Assembly (NCBI GenBank): GCA_019843655.1
Contig: JACDQD010000001.1
Span: forward strand, 47,240,443-47,304,442
Reading direction: 5' to 3'
Source of the DNA: Lethocerus indicus
Lineage: Eukaryota; Arthropoda; Insecta; Hemiptera; Belostomatidae
Length of the DNA: 64,000 nucleotides
Below the pieces are notes generated by a model. It saw only the letters and a list, made by a program, of their open reading frames with translations. It made no database searches and was not told the DNA's origin. How positions within the stretch are numbered: position 1 is the first letter of the stretch; each line of letters starts with the position of its first letter. A program made the translations under genes and the position numbers. Below are positions 1 through 9,059 of this stretch, one piece after another.

Positions 1-149
1 CATCATCAACAGCTTCAATCTGTACGGTTCACCGAACATGTTGGAATCGTTCGTTCGAACGAATTATATATTGACCGGATAACTGTGTAAAGTGTGGCTA
101 AATAGGGGGTACCGCCATTGAAGCCAAAGCTTGGGACCTTCTTATCAAC

Positions 150-245
150 CCTAGTATTCTCGATCTTCTGTTTACTCTCGCCGGTCTTTAGCTAGACTGG
201 TTTCGGCCACTCGCCATCTTCAATCATTGTATCCATCAGGACGGC
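150..245. mobile_element. Partial copy of a dispersed foldback MITE family
   Basis: Positions about 199-222 carry the core GGTTTCGGCCACTCGCCATC, the same core found in the complete 304 bp foldback element at 51.03-51.33 kb and in several other places in this window. The preceding bases (CTCGCCGGTCTTTAGCTAGA) also align with the element arm. Only one arm is seen, so this is a fragment. Ends and target-site duplication were not identified. Confidence 0.5.
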
Positions 246-804
246 GGTGAAAGTGACTCCGGTACATGGGACGATTGTGGGGCGGAATGCACTTATTAAT
301 CAACATTTATGTACCTCTACGATGTACTATGTATATTCAAACAAAACTCGAGTATTTGTATTGAATCCGGACGGTCACTTCACTTCAATGTGGAGGTTGT
401 CTCGTTTGTCGTGTTCTGTCCTCGTTTCAGTGTTCGGGATTTTAAACGTTCTTTTTAGATCGCTATAGGCTTGCGATTTTTTTGGATTATCGGGTGGTTG
501 CATGTACATGTGTCTTGCAATACTGAGGGACAAAAAGAGACAAAAATCATCCCCCGTAATAGTAATTGTCGTAGGTCTTTGTTCCGATAATAACTTCTTT
601 CTTCGATCATACTTCTTATTGGGCCCGATCGTGGGGTCCGATTCAACCTCAAGCGATACTTGCGAAACCAAACCTCGTTTCTGGCCCCGCGTTGACGTTT
701 CACGGAAATTTTTTTCTTTTTTTTTAATAAAAGCCTACGACGATATACGAACAGTTTTTCTTGAGGAACCAATTATCTAAATTAAGAGAAATTAAAGACA
801 TTAC

Positions 805-882
805 CTGTTCGACGACTTTCAAGGGGCTTGCGAGGCAAGTCCTCTGGGTGAAGAGTGCCAGATAGATAAGTATGGCCAACAT
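805..882 (-). CDS. Candidate first exon of a small secreted protein (divergent neighbour of the duplicated gene)
   Basis: The exon encodes 26 residues starting MLAILIYLALFTQRTCLASP, a typical signal peptide with a hydrophobic core at residues 2-10 and a plausible cleavage after CLA or LAS. It ends in phase 0 at a good donor (CAG|GTAATG). A TATAAAAG box lies 44 bp upstream of the ATG. The gene is therefore arranged head-to-head with the secreted-protein gene starting at 1884 on the plus strand, about 1 kb apart. I could not place the following exon with confidence: a strong pyrimidine-tract acceptor (TTTTTGTCCCTCAG) in the stretch 455-671 leads to a stop after 11 codons in phase 0. It may be a very short peptide gene, a decayed gene, or have exons beyond the window edge. 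No homology is recognised. The call rests on the combination of TATA box, signal peptide and donor. Confidence 0.4.
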
Positions 883-925
883 TGTACCTCACACGCTACT
901 AGCCCGAACCGAAGCCCATTTGAAG

Positions 926-933
926 CTTTTATA
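926..933 (-). promoter_or_regulatory. TATA box of the minus-strand secreted-peptide exon
   Basis: TATAAAAG on the minus strand, 44 bp upstream of the ATG at 882. This spacing allows a transcription start near 900 and a very short leader, similar to the TATA-to-ATG spacing of the plus-strand gene at 1884. Confidence 0.45.
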
Positions 934-1823
934 CAGGTACCCTTAAGCGTGGTATACCACGTTCCCTCGCCCCCCGGAGGCCAGGTGCGAAACGAAAATA
1001 GTTTAATATTTACATATTCCTGGCGCCGGACTGAACGGCGAATTGAAATCACAACGCTCGGAGAAAATATGAAAAATACCAACGATTCCATGAGCGCATA
1101 CTTTTACTAATCAAACGATCCCCGACGACGATTAAAAATAAATCGTGCGCCTGTTTATTTAAAACACCGTCGTGAGAAAACGAGTAAATCGATGAATCGA
1201 TACAGGTTGTTTACGGGCTCGTTGTCGAGCAGATTTGTGCTCGAACGGTCGACAAATCCCCGAAACAAAGAAAGGTTTTTTTCGGTTCTCAATTCTGCGG
1301 TTATAATTCGGGCGATAATTAAATTGAAGGCTCTGGGAAAAATGTATTCCTCGCCTGTGTCCCTCGTATAAATCGCATGCTGGTACTGACACCCTCTATT
1401 TGGCAGTACACCTGTCTGCATAATAGAATCGTGGCCTTCGGACGGTCAGTCATCTCTATTTTGAAAACTCGTCGACATTGTCCTCCTTGCTGGAAACTTC
1501 TTCCCGGCTAAATTCCAAGATATCGCGGCGCTGATCGGTAATCGCTACCGACAATGGCCAGAAGTGAAAACGGATCCATCGAAAGGAAGTTGAATCTGGA
1601 CGCCCTCGATCGACAATTAAACAACAGCATATCGAGTGAGTGACGGACCGTGCCCTATCAGACAATTGGGGTTATTTACATTCTGAGATTTCTATCCTCG
1701 GACAGACCACTATCAGTTCTAAGGGATAGCGATTTGACATTGGCCGACCTGCGGCCCATTATCTCGTTAAGCAGATTATTTGAGCCGGCACACCGAGATG
1801 ACCTTTCATCGGGCGACCGTCGG

Positions 1824-1833
1824 CTATATAGAG
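1824..1833 (+). promoter_or_regulatory. TATA box of secreted-protein gene, copy A
   Basis: CTATATAGAG lies 51-60 bp before the ATG at 1884, inside the CpG-rich nearly identical core, and is duplicated unchanged at 5793-5802. Core-promoter conservation suggests both copies can be transcribed. Confidence 0.55.
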
Positions 1834-1883
1834 CCTCTCAGCCCAGTCGGCCACCAGTCTCGATTGGCACCACCTGCTCGACC

Positions 1884-3862
1884 ATGTTCTCTCCCAAAAT
1901 CCTCGTCGCCCTCATCGTAGGGATCGCATTTTTCAGTGTAAGATATATCAATTTATAAATTTATCTTTATAGAGCCTCCCTTTCTTTCTCGCGGTGTATA
2001 TAACCTGGACTCCGACGGTAAAATGTTTCAGCTGATACACGGCAACATCGAGTCGGACGCCTACATAAAAGAGTACAAGACCAACATCGAAGAGCTGTTG
2101 GAGAGCCTGAACGTTATCAAGGACAGGGTACAGGCGGTGAAAAAGATAGTCGCCGAATCTCATGGCGGCACTCTGCCGACCAGCAAGCCGGTAAGCACTA
2201 TTTTCAATTCCCAACTACCTTACTCGCTCTCGCTGTCTTTTGCCGACCTACTACTTTCTTTTATTATGCAGGCCACTCCGAACCCGGAGGAGGACCCGGA
2301 CTCTAAATCCCTGAACGAGACGGTGGCCACCCTCGTCGAACGCATATCCAGAATGAAGCAGAAGGTGGAAGATATGCGTCAGATGTTGGCCACCAGTGAA
2401 ACCGCAGACCAAGTAAATATGGTACAATTGGTTAACAACGGGCATCCCAATATTACTGGACACTCCTCTCCTTGAACCGCATAACGATTATCATACCGGT
2501 ATATATGCACACCGCTTCACCCGTTTGTCAAAAATTTAGCTCTTTTAAACGCATCGACCTGGACGAATCCGAATTTCAATATTGCATTTGTTCCGCTCTC
2601 CGCGAGGGTTTGGAATATCATCGCTTATTCGCTTTGTCGTAAGTTAGACCGGTGATCTAGACCAGCGATTTTCCACCGGTGTGCCGAGAAAATTTTTATT
2701 GTAAAAATCAAAATTCAGTGTACATATCAGAATTAAAAAGCCCTTTTAAATTGATTAAAACATTTCAAATTGGGATATCTCATTACATGTTAAATGAAAC
2801 TGGAAAAATAAATATATATTCGATAATTTTTAATTCTTATTTCTTTCTTACAAATCCAATCTTATCAATCGCTATGTTCTTGTTTTATATAAGTTACATA
2901 AAGTATTACCATTCGTTTTTTTATCTATTTCGATAACTTTCAGTACTTTGATAAATTTTCGAAATTAAAAAGCAAGTTTCTAGTTAAATTAAGACCAAAA
3001 AGGCGAAGCTTTATGAACCCGAAAGCTCATGAACAATAGGCTGATTTACTTCCGGATTATAGTCAAGCCCCTGCTCCACCTATTGAAAAGTTTACAAGGG
3101 TTCAAAAATGTCTTCCTACTTCTTTTAAATCCCGTTGTGCTTATCTGATAAATAACTGTTTGTGGTTCGTAACAAAAACAGTCCAAGACCGAGTCAAGAA
3201 GAGGGTTTGAATATCATTCGGGCTGTTGCTGGAAGGCACGAAAAACGTTTTGACAGAGATTGGCAGCGGTTTGAGCACAACACTAGGCCAAATGGATTTA
3301 TATAAAACTCCTGAAGAGTTAAGAGACAGCTTTCACGGACCAGGGTAGACACGGGACGATGCTTGATTTCCTTAAAAAATATAAATTTATTTGAACGCTC
3401 AATTATGATAAATTAGTATAATGTAACCCCATCAGCTATATAATTACTTACTGGAGGGTGCGAAAACCGTTTTGGCCGAGATTTGGAATTTCTCCAGCGA
3501 TTTAAGCCCAAAAATTGGCGAATCGGATTTCTTTAAGTCCTATACGGAGTTACGGGAGTTTCTTAACAACCCTGAAGGACCCAAGTATATGGACCGCTGA
3601 TCGCCTTCCAGAAAGAATATAGATTTATTATAATGCTCAATAATGACATATTGGAATAATGCAACCGCAGTAGCTATATAATTGCTTACTGGAAAGCAAG
3701 AAAGCAGTATTGGGCGATACTGGCGACTTATTCAGCCATTTAACTGCAGAAATTGGCGAATCCGATTTTCATAAGGATTCGGCGGAGAAAATGGAGGACA
3801 TCCAAAAAACTGCGGGAGAACCTCGAAAACTACATTCCTTTAAGTATATCGGTTTATTTTAA
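1884..3862 (+). CDS. Small secreted helical protein of unknown family, copy A (three alternative or decaying last exons)
   Basis: Exon 1 (1884-1937) encodes a signal peptide, MFSPKILVALIVGIAFFS. Exon 2 (2032-2190, 53 codons) and exon 3 (2272-2412, 47 codons) encode charged amphipathic helices with coiled-coil character; exon 3 has an N-glycosylation sequon (LNET). All junctions are phase 0 with GT-AG signals. If the exon 3 donor (CAA|GTAAAT) is not used, translation runs 20 codons further to a TGA at 2473-2475, giving 138 aa. If it is used, three tandem last-exon candidates follow: 3181-3348 (in-frame TGA at 3208), 3436-3600 and 3674-3862 (both open, each directly after an AG in phase 0). No cysteine occurs in exons 1-3. 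I recognise no family and assign no function. Secretion is inferred from the signal peptide. A poly(A) signal (AATAAA) sits at 3941-3946. Confidence 0.6.
2663..2735 (+). mobile_element. hAT-type terminal fragment in unit A
   Basis: CAGCGATTTTCCACCGGTGT resembles the terminal inverted repeat and first bases of common hAT MITEs (CAG[T/C]GxTTTTCAACC type). No opposite end was found. The same fragment lies at 6634-6706 in unit B, so it predates the sequence exchange or duplication of the core. Confidence 0.4.
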
Positions 3863-3945
3863 CGTGTAATTATTATAATTTAGAATAATGTAACCACGGC
3901 AGCAATATAATCCTCCCTCAATCATTGTATGCAAAAAACAAATAA
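3181..3945 (+). repeat. Triplicated 3'-terminal exon plus 3' flank in unit A
   Basis: Three diverged copies of the segment that encodes the last exon in unit B (6819-7055) occur in tandem, at 3181-3348, 3436-3600 and 3674-3862. The aligned codons for [L/-]E-x-x-K-x-V-L begin at 3229, 3451 and 3689, a spacing of about 222 and 238 bp. Each copy is followed by a version of the same 3' sequence (AT-rich, containing AATAATGTAACC-like and GCTATATAATTxCTTACTGG). All keep the motif IGESDF or its equivalent (GQMDL in the first). Unit B has only one such exon, so the triplication happened in unit A or was lost from B. Confidence 0.8.
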
Positions 3946-3946
3946 A
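3941..3946 (+). terminator. Poly(A) signal, copy A
   Basis: AATAAA about 80 bp after the third last-exon candidate, in the same relative place as AATAAA at 7152-7157 after the unit B last exon. Confidence 0.5.
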
Positions 3947-4144
3947 AATATATGAATTGCTAATTTGTTCAGTATTTTCAACCTACTGGCGTTTCTGGTA
4001 GACGGCACACGAAAAATGCGTACAATTATTTATTTTATTAAAAAAGTAACTCATTATTTATACATTTATTAAATTCAAATTCCTTAATGGCATGAAATTC
4101 TGTTTCACTTTTTTAATGATAGAAATTTTTTTTACTGTTTCATT

Positions 4145-4215
4145 ATCACAACGTCAAAAAACAATGAGCGACATTGATGTTCGAGTAGCACTAATAACGA
4201 GTAGAAAATAACGGA
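4145..4215 (+). repeat. Dispersed repeat copy (CGACATTGATGTTCGAGTA family)
   Basis: This stretch aligns with 17067-17130 in DDB1 intron 2 (CGACATTGAAGTTCGAGTAA) and, more weakly, with 55280-55345 in the SHOX first intron (both followed by ATAACGGAGnAGAAA and CTGnCTTTCC). At 17 kb it follows a non-LTR retrotransposon relic, so it may be the 3' part of that element. Confidence 0.45.
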
Positions 4216-5792
4216 GGAGAAATCTACTGGCTTTCCAGATTATTCTAAAATTTGATTGACTTATTTTTCGCTTATTCTGGCAAGAAAATATTAGTATTGA
4301 AATTTTACCTTTGTACTAATATTTTCACTAATAAATTTATCATTTGTGGACTGAATAGTACTTAGCCAACCTAAAAATTGGAGTGACAAGCTAATTTTAA
4401 ATCCCATAGCTTAAGGCATTTACACCATGCAACATTTGATTTATGCCCACTGGAAGTAGAATACTATTTCATTCTAAATTACATTAAAAATATTAACTGT
4501 ACATGAAATTTAATTGAATTTGTTCTACAATTAGTTAAATGGAGTGAATTACTCTCCAGATTATTTTAATTTAAAACATTTTTGTATTTGTATGTCAAAC
4601 ATTTCAAGAAAATATTGGATAATTTAAAAAAAATAAACATCACGTGTAATTTATACATATACATAAAAATATGTTACGACCAATCTTCATAATTATAATC
4701 AATTCAATTACATACAAGTCAAAACTGGAACATTAACATATTAAGAAATAAAGGACGTTTGACATCATGGATAATCAATAGTAGCTCGCCAAAATATCAC
4801 AACCATCGGCCTTATTATTCGTGTACTTCCAGACGAATTTGTACTATAAAAAAATAAATACATTATTTTTAATATGTACGGTATGTTTGAAACATTTAAA
4901 TTGCTTATAAATAAATGATGTTTTATTTACCGTCTGAAACCCTCTATTTGGCTGTACACCTGTCTGCATAATGAATGTTGGCCTTCAAACGAGTTAGTCA
5001 TCTCGGTCTGAACGTCGATTCAATAAGTCATCACTGCTCAATAGCGGACTGGAAAATCGGACCGTTTCCCCAAGAAGAGAAATAATCTTCTTCCTGGTTT
5101 TCTGTCTTGAGAGAGCGGAGGGGGGAATACTGCCATTGTCAAGGACAAGGTCCCGGGTCCTGACTGAACAACGCCTATTGACTGGTAATGAGTGGCACCC
5201 CAGAACAACAGCCCCCGATAATGGCATCGTTAATGGTGTGGACTAATATAAGGCCCGATTCCCGGAGCGATCGCAGGCAGAACAGAAATGAATGACACGA
5301 CAATAAAAAAGTACGCTAGGTAAAATGCTAGCCGGTGCTCAGCTTCGACGACAGAAAAAAGCTGTATTGTCCTTTTTTATTTCATTCACCCGCCCGTTTG
5401 GACTAATTTTTATTTCCTCTTCGCTGGCACATTCTTCAACCCTAATTTCGGCCTATCACCAGTGGCACAGTGTAGGCGCTGGAACGACGTAGCAAGGCGC
5501 TGATCGGTAATCGCTACCGACAATGGCCAGAAGTGAAAACGGATCCATCGAAAGGAAGTTGAATCTGGACGCCCTCGATCGACAATTAAACAACAGCATA
5601 TCGAGTGAGTGACGGACCGTGCCCTATCAGACAATTGGGGTTATTTACATTCTGAGATTTCTATCCTCGGACAGACCACTATCAGTTCTAAGGGATAGCG
5701 ATTTGACATTGGCCGACCTGCGGCCCATTATCTCGTTAAGCAGATTATTTGAGCCGGCACACCGAGATGACCTTTCATCGGGCGACCGTCGG

Positions 5793-5802
5793 CTATATAG
5801 AG
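5793..5802 (+). promoter_or_regulatory. TATA box of secreted-protein gene, copy B
   Basis: CTATATAGAG, identical in sequence and spacing to the copy A box at 1824-1833, 51-60 bp before the ATG at 5853. Confidence 0.55.
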
Positions 5803-5852
5803 CCTCTCAGCCCAGTCGGCCACCAGTCTCGATTGGCACCACCTGCTCGACC

Positions 5853-7058
5853 ATGTTCTCTCCCAAAATCCTCGTCGCCCTCATCGTAGGGATCGCATTT
5901 TTCAGTGTAAGATATATCAATTTATAAATTTATCTTTATAGAGCCTCCCTTTCTTTCTCGCGGTGTATATAACCTGGACTCCGACGGTAAAATGTTTCAG
6001 CTGATACACGGCAACATCGAGTCGGACGCCTACATAAAAAGAGTACAAGACCAACATCGAAGAGCTGTTGGAGAGCCTGAACGTTATCAAGGACAGGGTA
6101 CAGGCGGTGAAAAAGATAGTCGCCGAATCTCATGGCGGCACTCTGCCGACCAGCAAGCCGGTAAGCACTATTTTCAATTCCCAACTACCTTACTCGCTCT
6201 CGCTGTCTTTTGCCGACCTACTACTTTCTTTTTATTATGCAGGCCACTCCGAACCCGGAGGAGGACCCGGACTCTAAATCCCTGAACGAGACGGTGGCCA
6301 CCCTCGTCGAACGCATATCCAGAATGAAGCAGAAGGTGGAAGATATGCGTCAGATGTTGGCCACCAGTGAAACCGCAGACCAAGTAAATATGGTACAATT
6401 GGTTAACAACGGGCATCCCAATATTACTGGACACTCCTCTCCTTGAACCGCATAACGATTATCATACCGGTATATATGCACACCGCTTCACCCGTTTGTC
6501 AAAAATTTAGCTCTTTTAAACGCATCGACCTGGACGAATCCGAATTTCAATATTGCATTTGTTCCGCTCTCCGCGAGGGTTTGGAATATCATCGCTTATT
6601 CGCTTTGTCGTAAGTTAGACCGGTGATCTAGACCAGCGATTTTCCACCGGTGGGCCGAGAAAATTTTTATTGTAAAAATCAAAATTCAGTGGACATATCA
6701 GAATTAAAGTCTCTTTGAAATGTACTTAAAAAACATGAAACTCTGATATTTCATTAAATGATAAATCATTATTTTCCAGTATTAATTATGCGCTTATCTG
6801 ATAAATAACTGGTTGCAGATCGAAGGAAATAAAATAGTCGAAGAACAAATCAAGAAAAGGGTGAGAAGATCCTTCGAGGATGTAATGCAAAGCACGAAAA
6901 CCGTTTTTGGCGATATTGGCAACTTTTTCAGCGATTTAACCACAAAAATTGGTGAATCAGATTTTTATAAGGCTTCTGCGAAGACACTGGAGGATATCCA
7001 AAAAACTGTGGAAGAAACGGGGAAATACCTCGAAGACACTATTCCTTTAAGAATATAG
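5853..7058 (+). CDS. Small secreted helical protein of unknown family, copy B (exon 2 one-base insertion)
   Basis: Exons are 5853-5906 (signal peptide), 6001-6160, 6243-6383 and 6819-7058, with phase-0 GT-AG junctions; AATAAA is at 7152-7157. Exon 2 is one base longer than in copy A: the A run at 6036-6040 has five instead of four, shifting the frame after DAYIK. Ignoring that base, the product would be 197 aa, cysteine-free and almost wholly helical. The last exon (79 codons) begins IEGNKIVEEQIKKRVRRSFE. The R-V-R-R sequence fits a furin-type site and would release a C-terminal part of about 60 residues. Copy A lost this site through a stop codon. The frameshift is either a real inactivation or a homopolymer error. 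Since the rest of exon 2 is unchanged from copy A, I favour error or a very recent event. Family and function are unknown. Confidence 0.6.
6634..6706 (+). mobile_element. hAT-type terminal fragment in unit B
   Basis: Copy of the fragment at 2663-2735, beginning CAGCGATTTTCCACCGG. It differs by two G-for-T substitutions, which are the only base substitutions I find between the two 1.2 kb cores. Confidence 0.4.
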
Positions 7059-7151
7059 ATTAATTTTTAACGCGTAATTATTATAATTAAGGATACTGTA
7101 AACTGAAGCAGCAATGTAATCCCTCCCTCAATCATTTTGTATTAAAAAACA

Positions 7152-7157
7152 AATAAA
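7152..7157 (+). terminator. Poly(A) signal, copy B
   Basis: AATAAA 94 bp after the stop of the intact last exon (7056-7058). Confidence 0.55.
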
Positions 7158-9059
7158 AATATATGAATTGCTAATTTGTTTAGTATTTTCAACCTACTGG
7201 CGAACTTAACAATGCATACATTTATTTATTAAATTTAAAAAATTAGAATTGATTATTTGTAAATTCAAATTTCGTATCGCATCAAATCATATCGTATTTG
7301 TGAATATTAATTTAGTATCTTAATGGAAGAAAATATTAATATTACAATTTTACCTTTGTACTAATATTTTCACTCATAATTTTATCATTTTTGGATTGAA
7401 TAGTACTTAGCCAACCTAAAAATTGGAGTGACAAGCTAATTTTACAGTCCAATAGCTTGAGGCATTTACACCAAGCAATATTTGATTTATACCCACTGGA
7501 AGTAGAATACAATTTCATTCTAGATTACATTAAAAGTATTAACTGTACATGAAATTTAACTGAATTTGTTCTACAATAGGTAAATTGAGTGAATGACTCC
7601 AGATTTTTCTAATTTAAAACATTTTTATATTTGTACACCAAACATTTACAAGAAAATATTGGATAATTTTAGAAAAATAAAAATCACGATATAATTTATA
7701 CATATACATCAAAAATATGTTACTACCAATCATCAATATCATAATCAATTCAATTGGTCAAATGCCATATCTCGATTCAAAGAACACAACATACTAACAA
7801 ATATGTCCCAGCAGAATTTTCAATTTCCTTTGTACTTTACATAAGCTGTGCCATTTTACGTCCTACACAGTCTACAATGAAAAGGTATAGGATTCAATAT
7901 TTTATAAATTTCAATACAAAGTCAAATAATATAGTTATCTAAGCACTGGGTTACAGTTATAGCATTTAAAATTTGTAAACATGAAACGGTTTTAACTTTT
8001 TTAAGATATCAGGGTCCTTTAAAAAGGAATGCTCAATTTTGCTAACTAATACATACAATATCCATTGATAACTTACAATCAGTCCATTGATAACTTACAA
8101 TCAGCAGTCAAACAAAACTGGCAGTACAAAGATACACTGGATTAGACAAATTATCAGGTTGTTTGGTGAGTTCTATAACCTGCTAAAAACAGATAAGACT
8201 CATTCACAAAAGGGCTCAGGTTTTTTGAAGGCATGCAACACTTCTCATTTAGGAATGCCAGATTTCTGGAATATATAATAAGAGCAATGAATTAGACAGT
8301 ACATGAAGTAGTGTTTTAATGTTATGAAACATTATGGTATAATCATACAATCAAAATCTAGAATATGCTGAATTAGGGTCCGCTAGTCAGACATTTTGTC
8401 TTCAGTAAAAATCCAAAATTTGTTTATAGCACTTAACCCCGTCAGAAAATAGTATTTACTAAAATGTATTTTACCAGTTACTATAATTCACAAAACAATT
8501 AACTGGTTGGCTAAATATTTTAGCAATGAATTCCTTAAAATATGATTATTTTGCTGCTGATATATGACTACCAAATTACAGGAAAATGTAACAACTATGA
8601 ACCCTTAAAAACATTGATTTTGATTATATTAGGCACAAATAAAAAATGTTTAAAAATCAAGATCTAAACTGGAACATTCACATATTAAGAAATTGTGGAT
8701 GTTTTGATACTCAATAGCATCTTGCCAAAATATCACAACCAATGGCCTCATTATTCATGTAACAAAAATTAAAAACAGGATCTTACTTCCAGACGTATTT
8801 GTACTATAAAAAAATAAATAAAGTATGTAATACTTATGGTATGTTTGAAACATTTAAATATTCTTACAAATAAATAATGTTTTAAAAAACATTATTAAAA
8901 TAGTGTTATTTATACATGTTTAAACTGCTCATATACAAAACGATGAAATAGACCACCTATTACTGATTTTTTTATCCTTAAAGGATACAACATATTAAAC
9001 TTTTTTACAACAAAGAGAAACTGCAACATTGAAAATTGCAGTTATGTATAAACATATAT

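Larger units (their letters stand above)
1386..4930 (+). repeat. Tandem duplication, unit A
   Basis: Unit A is repeated head-to-tail as unit B (4934-8882). The shared left end reads CCCTCTATTTGGC..GTACACCTGTCTGCATAAT at about 1392 and 4940. The shared right end is the stretch CCAAAATATCACAACCA to GTATGTTTGAAACATTTAAA, at about 4790-4900 and 8725-8860. A 1.2 kb core (1527-2735 against 5496-6707) is almost identical: I find two substitutions and two single-base indels. The flanking shared parts are visibly more diverged. Unit B has extra sequence at about 5005-5490 and 7740-8650. The right end of unit B stops less than 200 bp from the DDB1 stop codon. Confidence 0.9.
4934..8882 (+). repeat. Tandem duplication, unit B
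   Basis: Second copy of the unit at 1386-4930. It contains the second secreted-protein gene (5853-7058). It differs from unit A by about 490 bp of unrelated sequence before the core (5005-5495), by having a single last exon, and by about 0.9 kb of extra AT-rich sequence at 7740-8650. That extra stretch includes two perfect tandem copies of a 22-mer beginning TCCATTGATAACTTACAATC at about 8061-8104. Confidence 0.9.

Noticed and set aside
1..60. Open minus-strand frame MFGEPYRLKLLMM running off the left edge
   Set aside because: Too short to judge; preceded by an in-frame stop and no AG acceptor in between.
455..772. Minus-strand frames proposed as exon 2 of the divergent secreted peptide
   Set aside because: The best acceptor leads to a stop after 11 codons in the needed phase; no alternative kept an open phase-0 frame, so I did not annotate a second exon.
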